Source of the DNA: Agromyces sp. Root81
GTDB lineage: Bacteria > Actinomycetota > Actinomycetes > Actinomycetales > Microbacteriaceae
Length of the DNA: 64,000 nt
Assembly (NCBI RefSeq): GCF_001429165.1
Contig: NZ_LMIR01000002.1
Span: forward strand, 387,183 to 451,182
Reading direction: 5' to 3'
The notes below the pieces were generated by a model. That model was not told the origin of the DNA. It did no database searches and saw only the letters and a list, made by a program, of their open reading frames with translations. The position numbers and the translations under genes were made by a program. Of the stretch, positions 1 through 7,282 are shown piece by piece (position 1 is the stretch's first letter; the number at the start of each line of letters is the position of its first letter).

Positions 1-3
1 CTG

Positions 4-936
4 CTACTCCGCCGCGAAGCCCTCGAAGCGGATGCCCCATGAGATCTGCCACTCTTCGCCCGGGTCGAGCCAGCGCAGGCCGCGGCCCGAGTTGAACGCC
101 TCGGCCGGTGCGGTCATGGGTTCGATCGCGATCGCGACGTCGCCGTCTTCGCCGGGGAACCGGTGCGAGGTGTAGACCTGCACGTACTCGAACGCGTCGT
201 CGGCCCAGACCGAGACGCTGCGCCCGTCGGGCGCGGTGAGCGTGTGCAGCACCTGGCCGTCTTCGCTCGCGATCTCGCCGAACGCGTCGTCGAGGGAGAC
301 GTCGCCGACCCGCCGACCCTCTCGGAAGTCCCATTCGGTGCCGTCGACCGGCACCTCGCCCGTCGGCAGCAGCCGGTCGTCGACCTCGATGTGGCTCGCG
401 GCGTCGAGGCGCAGCTCGAGGTCGGCCGTCGGAACGCCGCCGATCTTCAGGTACGGGTGCGTGCCGATCGCGACCGGGGCCGGGTCGGCGCCGAGGTTCT
501 CGACGTAGTGCGTGACCTTCAGCCCGTCGGAGACGAGCTCGTAGTGCACGGCGGTGCCGAGCAGGAACGGGTAGCCGAGCTGCGGGTACACCGTCGCCGA
601 GAGCGTCACCGAGTCGCGCTCGCGCGCGATCGGCCGGTACTCGGTGTTGCGGAGCAGCCCGTGGATGGCGTTGTTCTTCGCAGGCTCGGAGATGACGAGC
701 TGGTGGTCGACGCCGTCGTGGCTCCACCGGCCGTCGCGGATGCGGTTGGGCCATGGCACGAGCACGATGCCCGCCCCCATCGGCGGCGTCTGGTCTTCGG
801 CGAACGGCGGCACGAGGTCGATGCCGTTGATGCTGAGCGTGCGGATGCCTGCTGCGACGGCGGTGATCGTGGCGCGGATGTCGCCACTCGACGTCGACGT
901 CTCGAGGGCGAACTGCTCGCCCGTGGGAAGGGTCAT
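4..936 (-). CDS. galM: Aldose 1-epimerase (mutarotase) family enzyme
   Basis: Predicted cytoplasmic mutarotase that interconverts the alpha and beta anomers of a hexose, most likely galactose. The 310-residue length is normal for the family. Visible family residues are His92 (NNAIHG), the catalytic His160 (GTHPYL) and the catalytic Glu272 (IAIEPMTAP). The ATG start overlaps the stop of the upstream DeoR-type regulator by 4 bp (ATGA), so the two are probably translationally coupled. With the divergent galT-galK pair it would feed beta-galactose into the Leloir route; no galE lies in the window. It might act on another aldose, since the galactose assignment rests on neighbours rather than on specificity residues. 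Confidence 0.85.
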   Translation of the reverse strand: MTLPTGEQFALETSTSSGDIRATITAVAAGIRTLSINGIDLVPPFAEDQTPPMGAGIVLVPWPNRIRDGRWSHDGVDHQLVISEPAKNNAIHGLLRNTEYRPIARERDSVTLSATVYPQLGYPFLLGTAVHYELVSDGLKVTHYVENLGADPAPVAIGTHPYLKIGGVPTADLELRLDAASHIEVDDRLLPTGEVPVDGTEWDFREGRRVGDVSLDDAFGEIASEDGQVLHTLTAPDGRSVSVWADDAFEYVQVYTSHRFPGEDGDVAIAIEPMTAPAEAFNSGRGLRWLDPGEEWQISWGIRFEGFAAE

Positions 937-1778
937 GGATCCACTCTAGAGTCTCGTGCGACGTGCACTGCGAGCCCGGCGTCGAGGAGTTCGGCGACGA
1001 TCGGCGGGGGCGCCGCGGCATCCGTGACGAGTCCGTCGAAGGCGTCGATCGGGGCGATGCGGCCGAGGTGCACCTCGCCGAGCTTGGTCGCGTCCGCGAC
1101 GACGATGGAGCGGGCCGCCGCCCGCATCATGAGCGACTTGACCGATGCCTCCGGGAGGTTGGCATTCGTGACCCCGTGCGCGGCGTCCACCCCGTTGCAG
1201 CCGATGAACGCGAGGTCGACGTGCACCTCCTCGAGCATCGAACCGGCGAGCGGATGCACCAGGGAGTGCTGTTTCGGCCGCAGCGTGCCGCCGGTGACGA
1301 CGACGGTGAAGCGCGGGATCTCTGCTTCGAGTTCGAGGGCGATCGAGAGGCCGTTCGTGAACACCACGAGGTCGTCGAGGTCGGTGCGTGCCCGCAGCGC
1401 TCTGGCGACCTGCAGGGTCGTGGTGCCGACGTCGAGGATGATGCTCTGGCCGCTCCGTACGAGCGCTGCCGCCTGCTCGCCGATGAGTCGTTTCGGTTCG
1501 ACGGATGCCTCGAGCGCCTCTTCGAAGCTCGGTTCGCGTTCGGGGCGCTCGGCGGCGAGCGGAGAGGAGAGCGGCACGGCGCCGCCGTGGACGCGTCGGA
1601 TGCCGCCCTGCCGCTCGAGGGCGTCGAGGTCGGCGCGCGCCGTGACGGTCGTCACTCCGAATGCCCGCGAGAGTTCGGCGACGCGCACGAACCCGCGCTC
1701 GGCGACGAGCGCGAGCGCGAGTTCGCGTCGACGCGGGGCGTCGAGCGGTGCACTCGCGGCTGCGGCGTCGATGGTCAT
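933..1778 (-). CDS. DeoR/GlpR-family transcriptional regulator (putative galactose repressor)
   Basis: A 281-residue DeoR-type repressor. The N-terminus carries the family winged helix-turn-helix (about residues 15-68, ending DLDALERQGGIRRVHGGA), followed by the sugar-phosphate-sensing domain with the phosphate-binding stretch ILDVGTTTLQ. ATG 1778 was chosen because it leads directly into the helix-turn-helix; an in-frame GTG at 1799 would add 7 residues and sits where a leaderless transcript could begin. The open frame further upstream runs into the operator region and is not protein. It forms a two-gene unit with galM and is divergent from galT-galK. It probably binds the tandem repeats at 1807-1842 and controls both directions; the inducer would be a galactose phosphate (inference). 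Confidence 0.88.
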   Translation of the reverse strand: MTIDAAAASAPLDAPRRRELALALVAERGFVRVAELSRAFGVTTVTARADLDALERQGGIRRVHGGAVPLSSPLAAERPEREPSFEEALEASVEPKRLIGEQAAALVRSGQSIILDVGTTTLQVARALRARTDLDDLVVFTNGLSIALELEAEIPRFTVVVTGGTLRPKQHSLVHPLAGSMLEEVHVDLAFIGCNGVDAAHGVTNANLPEASVKSLMMRAAARSIVVADATKLGEVHLGRIAPIDAFDGLVTDAAAPPPIVAELLDAGLAVHVARDSRVDP

Positions 1779-1806
1779 ACCGGAATCATCCGCGCTCACC
1801 GCCGAC

Positions 1807-1842
1807 TTTGCAATACGAAATGGGTTTGTTTGCAAAACGAAA
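1807..1842. promoter_or_regulatory. Tandem operator between the DeoR/galM and galT-galK units
   Basis: Two direct repeats, TTTGCAATACGAAA at 1807-1820 and TTTGCAAAACGAAA at 1829-1842, match at 13 of 14 positions and start 22 bp apart, about two helical turns. This is the most AT-rich stretch of the region. CGAAA/TTTCG half-sites in direct repeat are typical of DeoR/GlpR-type repressors, and a gene of that family starts about 30 bp away. The repeats cover the -35 of the galT promoter and the likely minus-strand promoter, so one bound repressor could shut both. Confidence 0.75.
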
Positions 1843-1854
1843 GGCGCGTATGGT
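1826..1854 (+). promoter_or_regulatory. galT promoter, leaderless type
   Basis: A -35-like TTGTTT at 1826-1831, a 17 bp spacer and a -10-like TATGGT at 1849-1854 place the transcription start at or next to the GTG at 1862. The in-frame ATG at 1850 lies inside the -10 box, so it cannot be the start. No Shine-Dalgarno sequence is present, consistent with a leaderless mRNA. Confidence 0.6.
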
Positions 1855-1861
1855 GTGGCGC

Positions 1862-3025
1862 GTGACCGACTCGAACGACGTCGCCGGCGCGGCATCCGCT
1901 GCCCCCGTCGACCCGCGCATCACCGTGACCTCGACCCTGCTGGCCGACGGCCGGGAGCTCATCTACTTCGACGACGCCGACTCGGCGCTGCCCGCCGAGC
2001 GTGCGGTCGACGAGCGGGTGCTCGACCCGCGACCGGCGAACGCCGAGATGCGCCAGGACCCGCTGACCGGCGAATGGATCTCGATCGCCGCGGCGCGCCA
2101 GAACCGCGTCTTCCTGCCGCCGGCCGACCTCGATCCGCTCGCCCCGCAGCGGCCCGGCAACCCCTCCGAGATCCCGAGCATCTACGACGTGGCCGTCTTC
2201 GAGAACCGCTCGCCGTCGTTCGGCCCTGCGCTCGGCGAACCGGATGTCTCGAACGCCGATGCCCTCGCGGCGCTCCGCCGGGTCGGCCTCGAACGCACGC
2301 ACCCGTCGATCGGCCGGTGCGAGGTCGTGTGCTTCAGCCCCGAGCACGAGGGATCGTTCGGCACCCAGACCGTCTCGCGTGCGCGCACCGTCATCGAGGC
2401 GTGGGCGCAGCGCACCGCCGCCCTGTCCGCGATGCCGGGCGTGCAGCAGGTCTTCCCGTTCGAGAACCGGGGCGAGGCGATCGGCGTGACCCTCGGCCAC
2501 CCGCACGGCCAGATCTACTCCTACCCGTACGTGACGCCCCGCACCGAGCGGTTGCTCGACTCGATCGACGCCTATGGGCCGACGCTCTTCGCCGACCTGC
2601 TCGAGCGCGAACGCGGCGGGCCGCGTGTCGTGCTCGCCGGCGAGCACTGGACGGCCTTCGTGCCGTTCGCGGCGCGCTGGCCGATCGAGGTGCACCTGCT
2701 CCCCCACCGTCACGTGCCCGACCTCGCCGAGACGACGCTCGCGGAGCGCGACGAGCTCGCCGGCCTCTACCTGCGCCTCCTGCGCGGCATCGACCGGCTC
2801 TACGACACCCCAACGCCGTACATCGCGGCCTGGCACCAGGCGCCGGTGCACGAGCGGCGCGACGAGGTGCGGCTCATGCTGCAGCTCACGAGCCCGCGTC
2901 GGGCCGCCGACAAGCTGAAGTTCCTCGCCGGCTCGGAGGCCGCGATGGGAGCATGGATCGGCGACGTCACCCCCGAATCCCAGGCAGAGGCGCTGCGCGC
3001 CGCGATCGGAAAGGCCGAAGCATGA
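1862..3025 (+). CDS. galT: Galactose-1-phosphate uridylyltransferase
   Basis: Leloir-pathway enzyme that exchanges UMP between UDP-glucose and galactose-1-phosphate, giving UDP-galactose and glucose-1-phosphate. The 387-residue product carries the active-site His-Pro-His at residues 213-215 (GHPHGQIYSYP); the second His is the uridylylated nucleophile in the family. Upstream, the stretch TGEWISIAAARQNRVFLPP is the usual N-terminal landmark. The GTG at 1862 was chosen because a -10 box ends 7 nt before it; ATG 1850 falls inside that box. The stop overlaps the galK ATG by 4 bp. It is probably repressed through the tandem operator at 1807-1842. Confidence 0.96.
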   Translation: MTDSNDVAGAASAAPVDPRITVTSTLLADGRELIYFDDADSALPAERAVDERVLDPRPANAEMRQDPLTGEWISIAAARQNRVFLPPADLDPLAPQRPGNPSEIPSIYDVAVFENRSPSFGPALGEPDVSNADALAALRRVGLERTHPSIGRCEVVCFSPEHEGSFGTQTVSRARTVIEAWAQRTAALSAMPGVQQVFPFENRGEAIGVTLGHPHGQIYSYPYVTPRTERLLDSIDAYGPTLFADLLERERGGPRVVLAGEHWTAFVPFAARWPIEVHLLPHRHVPDLAETTLAERDELAGLYLRLLRGIDRLYDTPTPYIAAWHQAPVHERRDEVRLMLQLTSPRRAADKLKFLAGSEAAMGAWIGDVTPESQAEALRAAIGKAEA

Positions 3026-4209
3026 GCGAGACGACAGGCGGCCCCGCCGGGTCGGGTATCACCGCGACGGCGGAGCACGGCTTCGCCGAGTGGTTCGGCC
3101 GGCGCCCCGCCGGCGTGTGGTCGGCGCCCGGTCGCGTCAACCTGATCGGCGAGCACACCGACTACAACGACGGCTTCGTCTTCCCCTTCGCGATCGATCG
3201 CCGCACCGCCGTCGCCCTCGGCGACCGCGACGACCGCGTCATCCGCGTCGCCTCGGCGTTCTCGCCCGAGGCCGTCACCATCCACCTCGACGAGCTCGCG
3301 CCCGACGCCGTGAGCGGCTGGGCCGCGTACCCGCTCGGCGTGGCATGGGCGCTCGGCGAGTTCGGCGCCGACCTCGCCGGCGTTCGCGGCGTCGACCTCT
3401 ACGTCGCCTCCGAGGTGCCGATCGGCGCCGGCCTCTCCTCGTCGGCCGCGATCGAGTGCGCCGTCGCGCTCGCCCTCGACGAGCACTGGGGCCTCGGCCT
3501 CGACCGGCCGACCCTCGCCAAGGTCGGGCGCCTCGCCGAGAACCGCGCCGTAGGCGCCCCGACCGGCATCATGGACCAGTCGGCCTCGCTCCTCGGCGAA
3601 GCCGACGCCGGCGTCTTCCTCGACTGCCGCAGCCTCGATGCCGATGTGATCCCGCTCGGGTTCCGGGCCGACGGCCTCTCGGTGCTCGTGATCGACACCC
3701 GCGTCGAGCACGCCCACGCCTCCGGCGGATACGCGGCACGCCGTGCCTCCTGCGAAGCCGGCGCCGCTGCGCTCGGGGCCGAGTCCCTCCGCGACATCCG
3801 CGTCGACGACCTCGACCGGGCGGCCGAGCTGCTCGACGACGAGACGTTCCGCCGGGTGCGCCACGTGGTCACCGAGAACCAGCGCGTGCTCGACACCGTG
3901 CGGACACTGCGCGAACACGGACCGGGCGCGATCGGGCCGTTCCTCGACGCCTCGCACGTCTCGATGCGCGACGACTTCGAGATCTCGGTGCCCGAGCTCG
4001 ACCTCGCCGTCGAGACCGCCCAGGCGACCGGCGCGATCGGCGCCCGTATGACGGGCGGCGGCTTCGGCGGCGCGGCGATCGCGCTCATGGTCGACGCACT
4101 CGTGCCCGTCGTGACGCGGGAGGTGCTCGCGGCGTTCGCCGAGCGCGGCCACCGCGAACCGACGATCTTCACCGTGCAGGCCGACGCGGGCGCGCGCCGC
4201 GACGCCTGA
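3022..4209 (+). CDS. galK: Galactokinase
   Basis: GHMP-family kinase that phosphorylates alpha-D-galactose at C1 with ATP, the first committed Leloir step. The 395-residue protein shows the galactokinase signature GRVNLIGEHTDYNDG at about residue 37, the ATP-binding GHMP motif VPIGAGLSSSAAIE at about residue 133, and the C-terminal glycine-rich MTGGGFGG at about residue 343. The ATG overlaps the galT stop (ATGA), so galT-galK is one coupled operon. Length and all three motifs are intact. Confidence 0.97.
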   Translation: MSETTGGPAGSGITATAEHGFAEWFGRRPAGVWSAPGRVNLIGEHTDYNDGFVFPFAIDRRTAVALGDRDDRVIRVASAFSPEAVTIHLDELAPDAVSGWAAYPLGVAWALGEFGADLAGVRGVDLYVASEVPIGAGLSSSAAIECAVALALDEHWGLGLDRPTLAKVGRLAENRAVGAPTGIMDQSASLLGEADAGVFLDCRSLDADVIPLGFRADGLSVLVIDTRVEHAHASGGYAARRASCEAGAAALGAESLRDIRVDDLDRAAELLDDETFRRVRHVVTENQRVLDTVRTLREHGPGAIGPFLDASHVSMRDDFEISVPELDLAVETAQATGAIGARMTGGGFGGAAIALMVDALVPVVTREVLAAFAERGHREPTIFTVQADAGARRDA

Positions 4210-4221
4210 CGGCCCGGCCGG

Positions 4222-4713
4222 CTACGCGACGGCCGTCTGCGGCTCGACCGCGCTCGGCGTGCCGCCCGTGATGCGCACGAGCTCGTCGAACGAGGTCGGG
4301 AACACCGACTTCGCGTGGCCGGCGGCGGCCCAGACGACCGGGTAGTCGGCGAGCTGCACGTCGACGATCGTGCGCACCGGAGCGGGGTGGCCGAGCGGCG
4401 CGACGCCGCCGATCACCTGGCCGGTCGTCTCCTTCACCGTCTCCTTCGACGCACGACGGATGGCGCCGCCGAGCTGCTGCCCGAGCCACTCCGTGTCGAC
4501 TCGGTGCGAGCCCGACGTCAGCACCAGGATCGGCTCCTCGTCGATCGTGAAGACGAGGGAGTTCGCGATCTGGCCGACCTCCACTCCGAGCGCCTCGGCG
4601 GCGAGCGGGGCGGTCGTGACGGCGTCGTCGAACCAGACGATCTCGGGGGTGAGCCCGTGACCGGCGAGGGCGGTCGCGACACGGTCGACGGCGGGGTGCG
4701 AAGGCGATGACAT
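4222..4713 (-). CDS. YbaK/EbsC-family aminoacyl-tRNA deacylase-like protein
   Basis: A 163-residue single-domain protein of the YbaK/ProX type, whose characterised members hydrolyse mischarged tRNAs (for example Cys-tRNA-Pro or Ala-tRNA-Pro) in trans. Family landmarks are GQIANSLVFTIDEEPILVL (about residues 47-65), the KETVKETTGQVIGGVAPLG block and the late HAKSVFPTSFDEL segment. The exact substrate cannot be read from the sequence. It is convergent with galK (12 bp gap). A -10-like TAGGAT at 4726-4721 lies 7 nt before the ATG with no Shine-Dalgarno, so the mRNA is probably leaderless. Confidence 0.85.
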   Translation of the reverse strand: MSSPSHPAVDRVATALAGHGLTPEIVWFDDAVTTAPLAAEALGVEVGQIANSLVFTIDEEPILVLTSGSHRVDTEWLGQQLGGAIRRASKETVKETTGQVIGGVAPLGHPAPVRTIVDVQLADYPVVWAAAGHAKSVFPTSFDELVRITGGTPSAVEPQTAVA

Positions 4714-4720
4714 GCCGAAG

Positions 4721-4726
4721 ATCCTA
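4721..4726 (-). promoter_or_regulatory. -10 box of the ybaK-like gene (leaderless type)
   Basis: TAGGAT on the minus strand, 7 nt before the ATG at 4713, with no ribosome binding site between. It belongs to a series of TANNNT boxes 6-8 nt before start codons in this window. Confidence 0.5.
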
Positions 4727-4841
4727 GCGACCGGCGCAGTCAGGGCACCCGCCCGGCGATGAAAGCCGGATGAAACCCGCGTGCGGGACGCTCGCTCCGG
4801 CGGCGGCGATGGCCACGCCGAGCGATCGGAGGGGGCACGGG

Positions 4842-5345
4842 ATGCGGATCGGCATGCAGGGGGCGGCTGCGGTCGTCACGGGAATGATGGCGCTCGGCGC
4901 GACGCCGATGCCGATGCCCGACCGGCACCAGTTCGACGACCCGTGCGAGTCCACGGGCATGGACACCTGCACGATGCAGGCACTCGACGCCGCCGCGCAG
5001 CCGCGGGAGCGCGCCCGGGCGGCCTCGCGCGTCGGGGAGGGCGCCTTCGACGTCGCGGCCGAGATCAGCGGCACCCGTGCGAACGACGGCGTCGCCTACA
5101 TGGCGGGGATCGTCGCCGGTGGCGACCTGCTCGTCATCGACGACCGTTCGGACGACGGGCATGCCGCGCGCGCCGAAGTCGTCGTCGACGGGCCGCACGA
5201 CGTCCGATTCCTCAGCCCGGCGAGCGCGGGCGCGCTCACGATCGAACTCGGCGACGCCACTGGGCTCCTCGACGGGCGCGCCGTCGCGCTCCGCGTCTGC
5301 ATCGAGCACCACGCGTGCTCCCCGTGGGCGCGCGGCACCATGTGA
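4842..5345 (+). CDS. Small secreted or surface protein of unknown function
   Basis: I do not recognise this 167-residue product. The start at ATG 4842 follows a good Shine-Dalgarno (GGAGG at 4828-4832). The N-terminus (MRIGMQGAAAVVTGMMALG) looks like a short signal peptide or membrane anchor. The mature part is acidic and has a few cysteines, including the pair CIEHHAC near the C-terminus, which fits an exported, possibly disulfide-bonded protein. An in-frame ATG at 4770 would give 191 residues but lacks a binding site. It stands alone between a divergent deacylase gene and an amino acid permease. Codon use resembles neighbours. Confidence 0.6.
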   Translation: MRIGMQGAAAVVTGMMALGATPMPMPDRHQFDDPCESTGMDTCTMQALDAAAQPRERARAASRVGEGAFDVAAEISGTRANDGVAYMAGIVAGGDLLVIDDRSDDGHAARAEVVVDGPHDVRFLSPASAGALTIELGDATGLLDGRAVALRVCIEHHACSPWARGTM

Positions 5346-5402
5346 TGCGCCGCCGCGCCCTGCGAATCACCGCGATGCTCCCCGCTCGTCACCCGCGTGC
5401 CC

Positions 5403-5408
5403 TAAAGT
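5403..5408 (+). promoter_or_regulatory. -10 box of the APC permease gene (leaderless type)
   Basis: TAAAGT lies 6 nt before the GTG start at 5415; no Shine-Dalgarno intervenes. This spacing puts the transcription start at the start codon. Confidence 0.5.
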
Positions 5409-5414
5409 GCGACC

Positions 5415-6728
5415 GTGGACCAGCCCGCCCTCGCCCGCCGCCTCGGCCTCCGACAAGCCGTCGCGATCGGCCTCGCCGCGATGATCGGGGCCGGTGTCTT
5501 CGCGGTCTTCGCCCCGGCGGCGCAGTCGGCGGGAGCCGGCCTCATGCTCGGACTCGCGATCGCCGCGTTCGTCGCCTTCGCGAATGCGAGTTCGACGGCG
5601 CAGCTCGCCGCGCGCTACCCCGAGTCGGGCGGCGCCTACCGCTACGGCCGTGAACGGCTCGGCGAGTGGCCGGGCTTCTTCGCCGGCTGGAGCTTCGTCA
5701 TCGGCAAGACGGCGAGCTGCGCGGCCATGGCCATGACGTTCGCCGCCTACCTCGCCCCGCCCGAGTGGCAGCGGCCGCTCGCAGTGGTCGCCGTGGTCGC
5801 GATCACCGGCGTCGACCTGCGCGGCATCACCCGCACCGCTCGGGTCGCCACGGTCATCGTCATCGGCGTGCTCGGCGTGCTCGCGCTCGTGGTCGCCGCC
5901 GGTGCGACGGCATGGTTCGGCGGCGCTTCCGCCGAAGGCTCATCGAGCGGAGCCGTGCCGCTGCTCGACTCGACGCTGCTCGACCACGGCTGGCTCGGCA
6001 TCCTGCAGTCGGCCGGCCTGCTGTTCTTCGCCTTCGCCGGCTACGCGCGCGTCGCGACGCTCGGCGAGGAGGTCCGCGATCCCTCGCGGACGATCCCCCG
6101 CGCGATCGGCATCGCGCTCGGCGTCGCGGTGCTCGTCTACGTCGCCGTCGGCGCCACGGCACTCGGCGCGCTCGGGCCCGATCGCCTCGCGGCATCCGTC
6201 GCCCCCCTCGTCGACGTGGTCGAGGCCGCCGGGTGGCACTGGGCTGCGCCGGTCGTGAGCATCGGGGCCGCCGTCGCAGCCCTCGGGGCGCTGCTCGCAC
6301 TCATCGCCGGCATCGGGCGCACGGCCCTCGCGATGGCGCGCGACGACGAACTGCCCGCCCGGCTCGCGCGAGTGCACCCGCGTTTCCAGGTGCCGCACAT
6401 CGCGGAGATCGCCGTCGCCCTCGCCGTCATCGCGCTCGTCGTGACCGTCGACCTGCGCGGGGCGATCGGCTTCTCCTCGTTCGGCGTGCTGCTCTACTAC
6501 CTCGTCGCGAACGCCGCGGCGATGAGCCAGCCGCGACCGGAACGACGCGTCCCCCGTGCACTCTCGGCGGCCGGGGCGATCGGATGCCTCGTGCTCGTCG
6601 CGACCCTTCCGCTCCCGTCGATCGTCGCCGGCGTGGTCGTGCTCGCCGTCGGAGCGGCCTACCGCCTCATCTCCAGGGCGGTGCGAGCACGTCGTGCGCA
6701 GCATCGTCCGCCCGACGGGCGCGCGTAG
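5415..6728 (+). CDS. APC-superfamily amino acid permease
   Basis: A 437-residue polytopic membrane protein of the amino acid-polyamine-organocation superfamily, predicted to import an amino acid or amine by cation coupling. The first membrane helix holds the substrate-binding glycine motif IGAGVFAVFAP (about residues 23-33) and helix 2-3 carries ARYPESGGAYRYGRERLG, both classic for the family. About 11-12 hydrophobic segments follow. The GTG start was chosen because the protein begins in register with family N-termini and a -10 box sits 6 nt upstream. Substrate is not evident. It precedes a carbonic anhydrase-like gene that has its own promoter. Confidence 0.9.
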   Translation: MDQPALARRLGLRQAVAIGLAAMIGAGVFAVFAPAAQSAGAGLMLGLAIAAFVAFANASSTAQLAARYPESGGAYRYGRERLGEWPGFFAGWSFVIGKTASCAAMAMTFAAYLAPPEWQRPLAVVAVVAITGVDLRGITRTARVATVIVIGVLGVLALVVAAGATAWFGGASAEGSSSGAVPLLDSTLLDHGWLGILQSAGLLFFAFAGYARVATLGEEVRDPSRTIPRAIGIALGVAVLVYVAVGATALGALGPDRLAASVAPLVDVVEAAGWHWAAPVVSIGAAVAALGALLALIAGIGRTALAMARDDELPARLARVHPRFQVPHIAEIAVALAVIALVVTVDLRGAIGFSSFGVLLYYLVANAAAMSQPRPERRVPRALSAAGAIGCLVLVATLPLPSIVAGVVVLAVGAAYRLISRAVRARRAQHRPPDGRA

Positions 6729-6731
6729 GCT
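6726..6731 (+). promoter_or_regulatory. -10 box of the gamma-carbonic anhydrase-like gene (leaderless type)
   Basis: TAGGCT ends 6 nt before the ATG at 6738 and overlaps the end of the permease gene; there is no ribosome binding site. Confidence 0.5.
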
Positions 6732-6737
6732 GGCCCC

Positions 6738-7274
6738 ATGTCTGCAGACCCCTCGGCTCGCATCCTGACCATCGCCGGCATCGCGGCGCCCGTGCTCGAC
6801 GAGACGGCCTTCGTCGCGGCCGGCGCGGTGATCGTCGGCGACGTGACCCTCGCCGCGGGGTCGAGCGTCTGGTACAACGCGGTGCTCCGTGCCGAGGCCG
6901 AGGCCATCACCATCGGCGAGGGCTCGAACCTGCAGGACACCGTCGTCTGCCACGTCGACGCGGGCTACCCGCTCAGCGTCGGCCGCGGGGTCTCGGTGGG
7001 GCACGGCGCGGTGCTGCACGGCTGCACGGTCGAAGACCACTGCCTCATCGGCATGGGCGCGACCGTGCTGAACGGCGCCGTGATCGGCGCCGGCTCACTC
7101 GTCGCTGCGGGAGCCGTGGTGCTCGAGGGCACGGTCGTGCCGCCCGGGTCGCTCGTCGCCGGGGTTCCCGCGAAGGTGCGGCGCGAGCTGAGCGACATCG
7201 AACGGGCGGGCATCCAGCGCAATGCGGCGGCCTACCTCCTGCACGTCGAGGAGCACTCGGCCCCCGTCGACTGA
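6738..7274 (+). CDS. Gamma-class carbonic anhydrase-like hexapeptide protein
   Basis: A 178-residue left-handed beta-helix protein built from hexapeptide repeats, of the gamma-carbonic anhydrase/YrdA/PaaY type, usually a trimer. The three zinc-binding histidines of the family are present at His72 (VVCHVD), His89 and His94 (VGHGAVLHGC), as are Arg51 and the Gln66-Asp67 pair. Many close homologues bind zinc but lack strong carbonic anhydrase activity, so the reaction is uncertain. It lies tail-to-tail with the nonulosonate operon (8 bp gap). Confidence 0.87.
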   Translation: MSADPSARILTIAGIAAPVLDETAFVAAGAVIVGDVTLAAGSSVWYNAVLRAEAEAITIGEGSNLQDTVVCHVDAGYPLSVGRGVSVGHGAVLHGCTVEDHCLIGMGATVLNGAVIGAGSLVAAGAVVLEGTVVPPGSLVAGVPAKVRRELSDIERAGIQRNAAAYLLHVEEHSAPVD

Positions 7275-7282
7275 CGCGCGGC

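Noticed and set aside
1850-1861. ATG 1850 as the galT start
   Set aside because: This ATG is part of the TATGGT -10 box; the GTG at 1862 fits a leaderless transcript.
163-4209. Very long plus-strand open frame (1348 codons)
   Set aside because: Its first 950 codons are antisense to galM, the DeoR gene and part of galT and are rich in Arg/Pro. Only the last part, galK from 3022, is real. Long antisense frames are common at this GC content.
4740-5312. Minus-strand frames opposite the small secreted protein
   Set aside because: They are antisense to a frame with a strong Shine-Dalgarno and a hydrophobic N-terminus, and are themselves Arg/Pro/His-rich.
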